Positions 39,853-50,887 of a DNA stretch of 64,000 nucleotides are shown here, piece by piece (the first letter of the stretch is position 1; each line of letters starts with the position of its first letter). The translations under genes were made by a program, and so were the position numbers. The stretch lies in NCBI GenBank assembly GCA_023091735.1, contig JALKBU010000048.1:46108-110107 (forward strand), in the 5' to 3' direction. Source of the stretch: Trichomonas tenax (lineage: Eukaryota; Parabasalia; Trichomonadida; Trichomonadidae). The notes beneath the pieces are model-generated. The model was not told the origin of the DNA and ran no database searches. It was given only the letters and a program-made list of their open reading frames with translations.

Positions 39853-41158
39853 TTGGCAAAATATGATTATGACATATCACATATTCCATAAAAATTTTTA
39901 ATACAAGATATAAAATCAGTTATACCACCGTGAAAAGCGAAAATTCAACTAGAGTTATCTCAATATATAAGAAGGGAGTAGAAAAATCCCAGTAGTGGTA
40001 ATACTAGCTCATAATTTACTACATCTTGCTCGTTGAGATTCTATCCAGATTTCTTGATGGAATGTATTCAATTTTGGAAATATGGTGCTATAAAAGTGAG
40101 CTTCCCAGACTTCCAGAAATTTTTTATCTTCAGTCCACTTCTGTCACATTCTAGAGAAAATTCTATAGATTGCAGCTATGCTATTGGTTTTGCCCAGAAA
40201 AATTTTTATAGCAAGTTATAAAACAATTTATACTGCATTTTTTATGATTTTGAAAAAAGTGACATTGTTACTAAAGTTCAATGGCAAAAGCCATTGACTT
40301 GTTTCTACAAGTAATATTCAATGCATATTTCCGAACCAGCTCTATTAGTTTTTGAATCCATACGTTTTATCTTATAAATTCATACATACGACAAAATATG
40401 AGCAAGAAAATGAAAATCATGAGCTAAAGATTATATTAAAGTGAAAATAGAGATAGTACATAATGCATTCGAAGAAAATGTAGTTTATTAGTCTTGCCAT
40501 GCACATTAATAATAAAAATAATTTGAATTCGAACATATGAAAGAAAAATGGAGGAATCCAGCAATGAATAATATCCATAGATACGAATGGAATACTCTAG
40601 CATAGCTCTTAAACAACACCTCGCAAAATCAATATCAGATCAAATTGAATAAATGAAATTTTTATTTCATAACATAATTTTGCTCATGTGTTATGAAACC
40701 AATTCCCAAATTATGTAGTATAATGGAAAATATAAAATTTGATCATCCTTATTTATTGGCCTTATCAGCCTCTTAACTCATAAAATATATTATATATCAG
40801 CATATCATTATATATCAATGAACATGAAAAGCGACAAAGATAACAACTGATTTAATATTTTATAAATCCTTAAAGGTAATAATATAGCAAAAATGATGTG
40901 ATAACTATTTCTTAATATTGCAACTTTTAAAGGTGTATGGATTTGGAAAAATAATGCATTTTTAAACCCATTTTTGAATAGTTTATATCTCATGTTTGTC
41001 ATCCATTAAAAACTTTTGAATTCAAGGTTATTTATAATTTTGATTTTTCTTTGCTATGTCGATTTGATTTCTTTATAACAAATGGATGCTCATTTTCATG
41101 AAAATAAGCGTTTTAAAAATGAATAATTTTTAAAATAGAATTAAAACAAATAATATAA
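39853..41158. other. 1.3 kb gene-free
   Basis: AT-rich, with only short random frames. An isolated AAAAAAGTGACA (motif B) lies at ~40254 without a gene after it. Nothing else was seen. Confidence 0.4.
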
Positions 41159-42223
41159 TTAAGCTTGGTAAAGGGGGATGTAATCAATTGGCATCTCAAA
41201 CACATTGATTATTCTTTGGTCATCGCATGAAATAACTTTCAGCGATTTTAATGGATTTTGTGTTGTGCTGTCATACCAATGTGCGTCAACAATATGCCCA
41301 ACATGTCCCTGATGTGTCCTCGTTACCGTCATTCTACCATAGCCCCAGGATTTCAAGTTTGCGAAAACAATTTCTGAATCACTTGCAATAAGAGCTGTTC
41401 CACTTTGATTTGGACAAAATTCAACGGATGCAATAGGAGCCATAGAAATCTGTTGTGTAACAATAGCTTTTTGATCAGCAAGCGAAAACAAATCAATTGA
41501 ACCATTTTCGTATCCAATAATGATTCCGGAACGATCATCAGGCATCCAACTGAGACATCTGAATCCCTGCTGCATTGGTATTGCTGCAACACGTCCGTTG
41601 CTTCGAGTATCAACTAATTGAAGAAGATCTCCTGCAATGATGACATATGGCTCAGATGGATGTGGATATATTCTTCCAAATCCTGCAGCTAAGTTGCTCG
41701 ATGACTCACATTGCATTTTTGTGACGTCGAACACCTTGAATTCGCCTTTTTCATCATATGTGCTGAATTTCATGGACTGGTTATCTGTAGTGTGATTTGG
41801 ATCGCGCATCCATGAAACGCTCCGCTTTATTGGCTCCAATGGAATATTATCGATATTTAAGTTTTCGGAATTAAGTATTGAGATCTCATTACCCGAAGAA
41901 ACTAAGAAAACATTGTTCGTTATTTTGTTTTGGGATATTGATTGAATAGTATTTGAAAACTTTGTTTCAGAAAAATCGATTGTATCTGAAAAATTCTTGT
42001 TAATCTTAATAACGCGGAAGGTATCGTTAGAAACTGCATAAAAAGTGTTGTCTTCGCCAATAAATCCGACATTTTGAACATCATATTCAGCTCTTTTGAC
42101 CATTTGAAATATATAGTTGTTGTGCGCGGTCATTCTGCCGTCAACGTATTTATCGAACGCCTCGCACGCATTTTGGTTCAAAAGCATAGCGATAGACTGT
42201 TGCTGCTGCAAAGGGGTATACAT
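41159..42223 (-). CDS. WD40-repeat protein
   Basis: The 354-residue protein shows repeating beta-propeller blades: GFGRIYPHPSEPYVIIAGD, LLQLVDTRSN, 'FRCLSWMPDDRSGIIIGYENG', 'SVEFCPNQSGTALIASDSE' and a last blade with HVGHIVDAHWYD ... VISCDDQRIINVFEM. The N-terminal ~35 residues are Gln-rich and helical (MYTPLQQQQ). WD40 proteins are scaffolds, and no specific orthologue could be chosen. The gene is intact, stands alone on the minus strand among decayed ankyrin genes and has one of the clearest motif A arrays. Confidence 0.7.
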   Translation of the reverse strand: MYTPLQQQQSIAMLLNQNACEAFDKYVDGRMTAHNNYIFQMVKRAEYDVQNVGFIGEDNTFYAVSNDTFRVIKINKNFSDTIDFSETKFSNTIQSISQNKITNNVFLVSSGNEISILNSENLNIDNIPLEPIKRSVSWMRDPNHTTDNQSMKFSTYDEKGEFKVFDVTKMQCESSSNLAAGFGRIYPHPSEPYVIIAGDLLQLVDTRSNGRVAAIPMQQGFRCLSWMPDDRSGIIIGYENGSIDLFSLADQKAIVTQQISMAPIASVEFCPNQSGTALIASDSEIVFANLKSWGYGRMTVTRTHQGHVGHIVDAHWYDSTTQNPLKSLKVISCDDQRIINVFEMPIDYIPLYQA

Positions 42224-42244
42224 TAATGATTTCTGCTCTGTAAA

Positions 42245-42330
42245 TTATATTACACGCCAAAAAATAGTCAAAATTGACATATAATAATATTACACGTCAA
42301 AAATAATAATAATTGACATGTAAAGAAGTT
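42245..42330 (-). promoter_or_regulatory. motif A array upstream of the WD40 gene
   Basis: In gene sense the array reads TTTACATGTCAATT, TTTTGACGTGTAAT, TATATGTCAATTTTGAC and TTGGCGTGTAATAT. Copies are ~20-25 bp apart and the last ends ~30 bp before the ATG at 42223. Orientations alternate. Confidence 0.55.
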
Positions 42331-42412
42331 GTAAATTAGTTTATGTGCCAAAAGGATAAAGAAATCGTAACATTTAATATCTAATGAACGGAGTAATACA
42401 AAAGCATAATTG

Positions 42413-45072
42413 TTAATAATCGTCACTTTCAGAATCAGAGTAAATATCAGAATCTTCCTATGGATATTGAGACCCAGTATTAAGTGGAACACCATATTTT
42501 CGACTTGTACTTGGTGTTAATCCAGCTGTTGATATATTCAGTTGTAAATTTCTTTGAACAACAAATGACGCATCATACTCATCTGGAATTGGTTCTTTGA
42601 GAGCATTAGAACGAGCATTTGTATCCCTATATTTAGAAAATGATTTCTTTTCACAAAAGGAGAACGATGCATGTGGTGAATGGTTAAATTGGAACTGCCT
42701 ATTTTCTTTGATGCATTTCTCAAATTCAATAAAGTTAGGAGATTCAATGCGCTCAAGTTCTTGTCGACATTGAGGCCATGGTCAATGAATAATTGAAGGA
42801 TATCAGGACGGTATTTTGCAACTGCTTCTAGTGAAGGGCTGTTGAGGAAATAGTATCCTTCGACTTCCTTGATGTTAACACCTTTTTCAAGAAGAGGGCG
42901 AATAATGCTGATGTTGCTGATTCTCGTCGCGAGATAGAGAAGATCAATGTTATCCTTATTCTCAACAATAGCATCTGTTGATGTGAGAACGCAGTAAACA
43001 TTGTTGATGTATGGATTCTTCGAACGTTCTGAGAGAAGATTCTCCTTAGATTTAGGATTGTATCTGTTATATATATTTTCAAATTTGATATCAAACGGCT
43101 TTAAAAGATAGTGGAATTCAGGTGAGTAATTGAGAATCCAAAAAAGAGCTGCAATCATTGATTGTGAAGAAATGAATTCGGGTTCAAAATTATTATACAT
43201 AACAAGAGATCGTGAGACACCTAAAAATAGATCGACTCGAAGAGGAAGAACTTTTTCCTTTGTACGAATAGCGTCGAATGGGTGATAATGAATTTCGCGT
43301 TCGTATTGATAATATGATGGATTATTTTGGTATTTGTCATAAAAATCACGATGCCTGCGCTTATTCTCGACTAAGGAATGGCAAAATGTATCCAATCTGT
43401 ATCCAGTATCAGCGCCAGCTTCCAAAAGCACTGATTCGGCTCCAGTAAGTAATGCTACTTGTAGCGGTGTTGTTTCATCAATAATCGCTTTGATAAAAGC
43501 GTCTTTTTCAATGAATTTCTTAATTTTATCTTTTGTGATATTCATGAACAGTGCCTTTGTCGCAACCTCCTTTGTGATAGGATAATTAGCTTCGTTAATA
43601 TTTATCCTTTTTATTCTATTGCTACTATTGCTGTCGTTGAGGATGGTGCGAAATGCATTTAAATCAATAGGAGTGCCAGCAGGAACGAACCTTTGATCAA
43701 AAATAACAGATAAAATAAGTCTGCTGCTAAGCGGTATTTTGTCTACATATGGAATAAAATGATTTGTAACTCTACTGCTTATCAGAATCAAGTGGTCGAT
43801 TCGAGCTTGAGTTAATGTAACGCTGAAAACTTCATCTAATATAAATGGCGAAAAGTCCATAGTATTAGTAATGTAATCCAACAAAAGGTCGATTTTAACT
43901 CCATGTAATATCTCAGGGCGCGTAATATTGTATTGTCTGATGATATTTTCGGTATAAGAAATTGAATTGATTTTGGCAATAAGTTCATCGTTAATCTGAA
44001 TATAATTTAAGGCATGATAGATTGAATCAATCGGAAAATTAAATAAATCATTTGGAGGTATATATGTGGCATTCTTAGGTTTAAAGAGAATTCTCTTCCC
44101 AAACTTCGGAAGCTTGTACATAATGTCAAACTCTTCTTGAGTGAATTCAAACAATTTTAAGAAATCAAAATTAAACTCTGATTGCGAAAGATGTTTCACA
44201 TCAAGGTAATGGCGATTCGTTGGTGATGTCAATATGTTAAGAAGTTGTTTGCGGACATAGATATCATAGAAGTCAATATCACGTTGAGAAAAAATATAGT
44301 ATTTGATCAATAAGTTGTACATTCCCTGAGTTATTGGAATTGAGTTAAATAAAGTTATGAGATCAGGATGTCTATAAAGATATGATATAAACTCTTCTGC
44401 ATGTGCTGGAAAATAATCAATGAAATATTTTGATTGAACAACTAAGTCACGAAAACTAATAAGAGTTTTGAGTGGTGAATTGTGCTTTCCCCAGGAAATA
44501 GGTGTTGTGTATGAATTATTCGTTGCCTTGGATCTCCAATCACTAAATTTTGATATTGGAATATTCACTGAATTACTGTTCCATGAAGTGTATTGCCAGA
44601 CAAGCTTTTCACTGTTTGCTGGTATCTGAACGTTATTTAAGTTTTTGTCGTTTGCAATACCTTTTGATTTAAATATATCAATGAGTTTTTTCGTATCTGA
44701 TGAGCTAACGGCAAGATTCAAACAATCAAATGGATTCAACTGATCAAAGAACTCCATGGGCAGTGCGGCGACCTGATCTTCAATATTTTTATTTCCAGGA
44801 TAATAATGATACTGAATCGAAAGGAGAAGAATTTCATCGTTGTTTGTACGATTATCACAGATATCTGCAATAATTGGTGTAAGAAATGGACAGGCTTTGC
44901 AAATTTCTGTGACTTCTTCAAGTGACAAGCTTCTGTAATAATTGCTCATTAAAAGCTGTAAACTTTTAAAATCATTGATTTTGATACAGTACTTGAAAAG
45001 AGGAAATATATTTTGTTGTGCGATTGGATGATCAAGCTTAAAGCGTTTGTATACTTCATCGGATCGATTTTT
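42413..45072 (-). pseudogene. large ankyrin-like gene with 3' frameshift and nonsense mutation
   Basis: An 803-codon frame runs from the ATG at 44949 to 42538. It contains helical regions and scattered ankyrin-like segments (DETTPLQVALLTGAESVLLE, RPLLEKGVNIKE, LQLFIDHGLNVDK). The last ~55 codons of this frame are unnatural. A shift near 42765-42790 gives a better tail (CRQELERIESPNFIEFEKC and onward) ending in a TAG at 42458-42460. Past that stop the frame continues EDSDIYSDSESDDY to a TAA at 42413, an acidic end that looks original. The frame also continues 5' of the ATG without ATG to ~45072 (RFKLDHPIAQQNIF), then is broken. It is thus probably a decayed gene, not a functional 803-residue protein. 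Confidence 0.65.
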
Positions 45073-45079
45073 CGATCAG

Positions 45080-46430
45080 ATCTATCCTGAAGCATTTGAT
45101 ATAAATCTGGATATTTATTATTGAGAGAATTTTATGTTCCAGATTGCAGATTAATTCTTTCAATAAATTCAATTGAGAAGATAAATTGAAGATGCCAATG
45201 AAAATCGAATTCCAATCCAAAACACACCAATAATGTAATCAATTCATCAGAAGCAATAGATAATAAAATGGAAAGAATATCTCTGTTGGTAATGAAGAAA
45301 AACAAATGAATATTGTAGTACGTGAATTTTGCGAAATATTTGCAGATTTCAAACTGGGAATCAAGGAATGAATCTATTATAATATTAATAGAATTGGAGT
45401 ATTTGTTTGTAATCGAAAGAGCATATAATGCACGAATTGACATTATGTGAGTCAGAAGGAAAAAATATTATCTTCAGTTGGATGACGTTCACAAAGCCAA
45501 TTATAAATTTCATCTTGACGATAAAATAATGCAATCTGCAAACAATTTTCAAAAGATGCATTTGTTTGTGCGAGCATTTGGATGATTTCTGAATTACTTC
45601 CAGCAATTGCAAATATTGCAACATTGTTGATTTTTGTATTTTTTACAATAAATATTTTGAAACATTTAACAGCTCCATACAATGCACATATATCTACTAA
45701 TCTAAACGTTCTATCATCCATCAAGTAGATATTTTCATAAGCTTCTGGATGACTAAAGAGATACTCAGAAAGATAGTCAGAGTCATCATCTATTATCTTG
45801 TCAATCAAATCGTAAATATCTTGTGACAATCTAGTAGAAATGGCTGTAATATAATCCGATTTAGGGCACATTGACATTAAAATATCAAAATAATTAGACA
45901 ATTGTTTCATAGAAAGTATCTGGAAATAATTTTCGCATTTGATAGCAGAAAGCTGGACTTGATGACATTATACTGCGAGCAAAAAGACGTGTTGTTTTCG
46001 TCAAATTTTGAAATAAAGTCGCATAATGTCGAACTCTTTGTGGTCTGATATAAATGCAAATTTCAAGTTCATGAATACCTAAGTTTGGACATCACTCAAT
46101 GAAGCTAGCTAATTCTTTAGTCTGGTTTTGGTCAGATGAGTCATATTTCATAAGCATTTGTTGAAATCGATCAAATTCTTGAAGCTCAGCTGACTAAGCG
46201 ATATCTCTTATTGAAATGGATTTAATAGGACAACGGTCTGTGAACAATTCCATGATTTGTTCTATGTTTGTTAATTTGATTTTATTATTGATCTTTGATT
46301 GGTATGTCGGACCATCTGGTAATGTTCCAGAAATAGTAGTTTCAAGTTTTTTGGTATCAAAAAATTTATTCTTCGATCCATAGTCAAAATTATTCTCGAA
46401 TTGATGATTTATTTTTAGTGAAAATCTGAT
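45080..46430 (-). pseudogene. multiply broken DUF3447-type ankyrin gene
   Basis: Pieces occur in order on the minus strand. 46430-45910 gives a helical N-terminal region with two internal stops (KLTNIEQIMELFTDRCPIKS, IHELEICIYIRPQRVRHYAT). 45910-45452 is an open frame of 152 codons with DUF3447 (LVDICALYGAVKCFKIFIV, IFAIAGSNSEIIQML). 45443-45132, in another frame, continues it (YNIHLFFFITN, IASDELITLL). A further shifted piece reads KELICNLEHKILNNKYPDLY and may connect to the large ankyrin-like relic downstream, so both relics could come from one long gene. A motif B element (AAAAGTGACA, gene sense) lies at 46437-46446, just before the presumed start. Confidence 0.6.
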
Positions 46431-46446
46431 TCACTATGTCACTTTT

Positions 46447-48416
46447 CAATCATCACTAATCATATCTTAGCTGAAATATCGCTTCACAACCTCTTATTTG
46501 CTTGGAATTCCCTTTACTAAATACTACCAATGTTTCTACCCTGCGTTTGAATTGTACAAACCCTATTTTTCGGTCAAAATTTGAAAAATAAAGATTTCAA
46601 ATACAAAGAAGAGGAAGTATGATGTAAAACTTTGGGCCACCATTTGTCATGAATAGAAAAAGGTACTTACGCCTTCCAATTCCCTAGATATTGTTATATA
46701 ATTGTATCATAGAAACCCCAACCATGTTGCCGATGTCCTATACAGACTTGTTCTTTCATGACTGTTGTTGAAATATTGACTTCCAATAAATTTATATAAT
46801 ATTTTGATTTTGGACACATTGTTCAAATATCGCTTTTCCCAAGCTTAGCAAAGAATGAGAGTTTATCACTGTACTTCTTGTTGCTATTCAATTGTCTACA
46901 TAAAAAAGAATAACGTAATTCATTTTTCGCCTTAAAAAATCGTTACCAATTGAGTGGATTTTGCCAAAGAATTGAGAACTTTTGCCGACCATCGTCAATT
47001 TGCCAGAATGCTTATCCAATACCAGAATATGATAGTAAATACGTATGCAAAAAATTAGACCTCGTTGTGAATCAAAAATTTTGTAGAAAATTTAAAAACT
47101 CAATATTCAGCCTTGATTTAAAAAAGATAGGCATAAAATAGCATAATAAAGCCGTACATACAATAATAGTTTTTGATTTTTAATCAGAAAGCTGACATTT
47201 TCAAAAATTGCCTTTTCATATGGTAACTACTTCTTATGGATTCAAACGAATAAAATTCTTCGCTCAGGTACCGTGTGGCGTTGAGCTATCCACTATTTTT
47301 ATTATTCCGTTCGATATTTAATGGCAATCTTTTATTTTTCTTATTTTCAACATCAAAATACAAACGTTATGCTAGCCAAAACGCGAATACATGTATGTGA
47401 TTACATTAATCACAAAGACAATGCACCATAAACTTTCAGTTCGAAATTTTTCAAGATATGAAAGCGCAAACACCAAATAATGCATCAACAAATACTTTAA
47501 ATCACTATGCAAGGCTTCTGAGCCTTATGGGGCCCCTCTATGCCCTATCTAAATTACAATAAATATTTTATCATTTCAATTCCTCATTAAACCACATCTT
47601 TTTTATTATTTTAATGTTTATTACAATAAAGTATAGCATATCTATGAGTTAAAAATTCTAATAATGACTTTTTTGAATCATAATTTTGATTTTCAAGTTT
47701 TTTAGCCTAGAAAAAAGTTATTTTTTGTGGTCCATTTACAAATTACATAGTCCATCGCAGAAGCTTCCTCATCGAAGAAGGGCGCTGAAGCGACCGCAAG
47801 GCTATGATTCGATGCACCTTGGGTTCCTCCTTTCACTGCCCCACCAAACAGAGCGCTCATGCTCACAAATTTAGGTGAATTACATTAACCAAAGAAAATT
47901 TCATTACATTTAAGCCGTCTTTAGATTGGATGACGATGTAGAAACGGTCGACACACATTACATGCGATATTCAACATCTTGCAAAAAAAATCAAAATACA
48001 CAAGTCTAAAGCCATATTACCTGGAACGAGATGGCGACTTTCAGCAACCGGAGTTTGAGTACCAGCCGCCTGAAGAAGACATCCTGCAGTCAGAAGAAGA
48101 CATCTTACAGCCAGAAGCAGACATCTTACAGCTAGAAAACATGTTTTCATTCATTAATTTCTATTCATTTGAATTTTTGTAAAATTTTTTATTTGTTTTT
48201 CTATTAGCTGGACATGCCTAGTGTTTATATTTATGATTGTGTCTGACAAATTGCCATGTAAAGCATTCAAAAGGCATGTTATTTTTTTAAGGCGAAAAAT
48301 GAACCACATTATAACTTTTTATTATTAGAATTTAGTAATGGTCCTTGCAACATACATAAAACTATTTATAGATTCAATCTTACTGCAGGGTATTATAATC
48401 TGTCAAAGGAAACCCA
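46447..48416. other. 2 kb without an intact gene; two coding-like scraps
   Basis: AT-rich, with two exceptions. At ~47735-47875 a GC-richer minus-strand scrap reads MSALFGGAVKGGTQGASNHS and continues to a TAG, with no identifiable family. At 48072-48134 a 21-bp unit is repeated three times and encodes EEDILQS/EEDILQP/EADILQL; the surrounding plus frame has no ATG. Near 47270-47305 the minus strand resembles half a tRNA, but it has no complete cloverleaf. Confidence 0.35.
48072..48134 (+). repeat. three tandem copies of a 21-bp coding-like unit
   Basis: GAAGAAGACATC-TGCAG-CA-type units follow each other exactly and change by only a few bases. They keep an open frame with an acidic heptad-like repeat (EEDILQP). 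This may be the remnant of a low-complexity protein. Confidence 0.7.
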
Positions 48417-48447
48417 CTTTACACGTCAAATCTGACATGTAAAGTGC
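48417..48447. promoter_or_regulatory. back-to-back motif A copies
   Basis: TTTACACGTCAAAT is followed immediately by CTGACATGTAAAG, forming an inverted pair. A motif B copy (AAAAAGTGACA) lies at 48482-48492, 4 bp before the ATG at 48496. No established gene follows, only the foldback repeat. Confidence 0.45.
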
Positions 48448-48499
48448 AATTTTAAAATTAGAGGGGTAGTATCTCAATCATAAAAAGTGACAAATATGA

Positions 48500-49326
48500 T
48501 TTTGCCTTTTTCCTACAAGAGCGAAGTCAAGAGAGACTGCGACTGTCTCAAAGACAGCATGAGAATGGGTCCCATGATGTCTTTGAGACAGTCGCAGCTA
48601 GTTTTTGCTACTCCAGGACGAAATCGGAATTTGAATAATTTAGCTGATTTCATCCTGGACGAGTTTGTAGGGATTCTTTGCACCAAACCAGACCTGATGT
48701 TAGCATTTCAGGTGTGTTCTGGTGCAAAGGATGCGTACAAACTTTATTTTTTTAAAACAATTGCAAAAATTAATATCCTAGTAAAATCACATAAATGATG
48801 ACCTTGGTTAATGAAAATGACATATATTTGGTTATAATTCATTTTTATTCAATATTTTTATTTCAAATATCACTTTCAAAATCTCTTTGTAAGAAAATTT
48901 AATATTATAAATATAACCGAAAACACACATGCTTTAAATACACATCATCTCCTCACCTCACAGACAACTTTTGAAAATTGATACAAATATTCAAACTTTG
49001 ATCAAAAAAAATACTAGCTGCGACTGTCACACCATGGGGATCCATCCTCATGCCTTCTTTGAGACAGTCGCAGTCTCTCTTGACTTCACTCTTGTAGGAA
49101 AAAGGCAAAAGCTTTGCTTGCTTGGAACAAGTTCTTTGCACCAGAACACACCTGAAATGCTAACATCAGGTCTGGTTTGGTGCAAAGAATCCCTACAAAC
49201 TCGTCCAGGATGAAATCAGCTAAATTATTCAAATTCCGATTTCGTCCTGGAGTAGCAAAAACTAGCTGCGACTGTCTCAAAGACATCATGGGACCCATCC
49301 TCATGCTGTCTTTAAGATAGTTGCAA
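48500..49326. repeat. modular foldback (inverted) repeat with nested hairpins
   Basis: Segment 48537-48729 (193 bp) recurs inverted at 49134-49326 with only about five to ten differences. Each arm contains three internal hairpins: a 20-bp perfect stem (48537-48556 with 48578-48597), a 12-of-13-bp stem (48613-48625 with 48646-48658) and a 10-bp plus 6-bp nested stem (48676-48729). A leader plus the first hairpin (48500-48597) appears a third time, inverted and altered, at 49019-49112. The ~290-bp centre (48730-49018) is AT-rich. Both arms keep an open frame (CTKPDLMLAFQVCSGAK), but it is encoded by the palindromes, so coding is doubtful. The structure suggests a foldback-type mobile element. 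Confidence 0.75.
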
Positions 49327-50374
49327 TTATTTTTTCATGAAGTCACTTTTGGAGTCATGCCCTTTTTATTATATGTCAGATTCATCTATCAAATTTAACA
49401 TGCAAAGTATCACTTTTTGTTTGACGGAATATTATACGCAACATATAGATTCAATCTTACAACTACAGATTGGCCGATTTGATAAATTTTGTTTTGATAA
49501 TTTGTGGGACCAAAAAATCGATGCTGTGGAGGTGATAGTGGGATTTAATTCATTTTTTGGCCACAGAGTTTGGTAATAAATGACGTTTTGGTCGATTTTG
49601 ATCTTTCAATATTTCAATTTTGGTGCGAAATTATTCGTGTGCAGTCGTAGATCTCGATACATTTGATAGCGCAAGAGCAACTGATGTTATTACATGACAC
49701 ACTTTGGCGAATTCATCATTGTTAAATTTAAACTTAAATTCAATTATTTTGGCGCAATTAATGAAAAATCAAGTGTATTTATAGAATATATTGCACGCTT
49801 TTATTTTTGCTTGTAGACGTCATAAAATAAACTTCTTAAGAAGTCTCAACAAAATAAAAAAGCCGCAGGAAAAAGTGGTTATTTTATTCAATTTTTGTTA
49901 TATTTTTGTTATAAAAAACAAAGATGCTGGCACTACCAAAGTATACATTTTCGAATCACTTTATTTTTGTCAATTGTCAAAATATTACGGACTTCTTTTT
50001 CCTTTTCTAACTCAATGGTTTTAGAGTTATTATAGAAAACTATCAGATGAAATAGTGATATACTATAATGGCAATGCTAAAATATTAATATAAACCTATA
50101 AAACTCATTATTATCTAAGGAAACACGATGAAGAAAACAGGATGAATTTAGAGACTTTCAAAAAATCAAACATCTAAAATTATAGTACCAAGGCATTAGC
50201 GAAGCGTTTTAAGTCAAAATCTTTGATGACAATCGGATCTTTCAAAGACGGCAGAGTGATATGTTCATCACAATTTGTTGCATTCGCTCCACTTTTTGAT
50301 AATAACATCTTTTCTATAAACTTCTCAAAAATATCCAATTTTGAATGTTATTTATTTTATATTTTTAAAATATC
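49327..50374. other. 1 kb gene-free
   Basis: A motif B copy (GTCACTTTT) sits at ~49339-49348, just outside the right arm of the foldback, mirroring the one on its left. Beyond it are only short chance frames. No array precedes the Myb gene. Confidence 0.4.
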
Positions 50375-50887
50375 ATGTTTGCAAATAGTCACGAAAACAC
50401 TGATGAAAGCAAGTCAAGATCGCGCAAGAAGTTCACTAAGGAGGAAGACATGCAGCTGTTACAGTTAGTTTCAGTGTTTGGACCGAACAATTGGGCAGCC
50501 GTCGCGAAATCGATGTTTGGAAGAACAACAAGACAATGCAGAGAGAGGTATAAGACATATTTATGCCCCGGAATCAACCAGACACCATGGACAGCTGAAG
50601 AGGACAACAAACTTGTTTTTTTGTTCCAAAATATTGGTCCCAAATGGGCAGAAATAGCTAAGTTCTTTAACGGAAGGAGTAATAACAACGTTAAGAACCG
50701 CTGGTATACTCATTTGAAGCAATTCAATGAGTATAAGATTACTCAAAATTCTACACGTCCTATAAGCCCAGCTCAATGTGAGTTCGACAATTTTAGTGTT
50801 CAACAGGATATCACTGAGGCGTTTTTCCCACAAGATCTTCCTGATGATTTGACTGAGTTTTTTAGCGTTGATGCTACTATATTTTAA
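50375..50887 (+). CDS. two-repeat (R2R3-like) Myb DNA-binding protein
   Basis: The protein has 170 residues. Residues ~17-65 form the first Myb repeat (KKFTKEEDMQLLQLV ... NNWAAVAKSMFGRTTRQCRERYKTYL). Residues ~70-116 form the second (PWTAEEDNKLVFLFQNIGPK, then WAEIAKFFNGRSNNNVKNRW). The Trp residues of both helix-turn-helix cores are conserved; the first Trp of repeat 1 is replaced by Phe, as in many R2R3 proteins. The acidic tail (DLPDDLTEFFSVDATIF) could be an activation region. Trichomonads use such small Myb proteins as sequence-specific regulators, including those of iron-responsive genes. It is monocistronic. Confidence 0.92.
   Translation: MFANSHENTDESKSRSRKKFTKEEDMQLLQLVSVFGPNNWAAVAKSMFGRTTRQCRERYKTYLCPGINQTPWTAEEDNKLVFLFQNIGPKWAEIAKFFNGRSNNNVKNRWYTHLKQFNEYKITQNSTRPISPAQCEFDNFSVQQDITEAFFPQDLPDDLTEFFSVDATIF

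Noticed and set aside
47270..47305. tRNA-like phrase on the minus strand (GGATAGCTCAA)
   Set aside because: No acceptor stem, anticodon arm or T-arm can be folded.
47979..48182. 67-codon plus frame with acidic tandem repeats as a gene
   Set aside because: It begins without ATG and ends in low-complexity sequence; only the repeat itself is reported.
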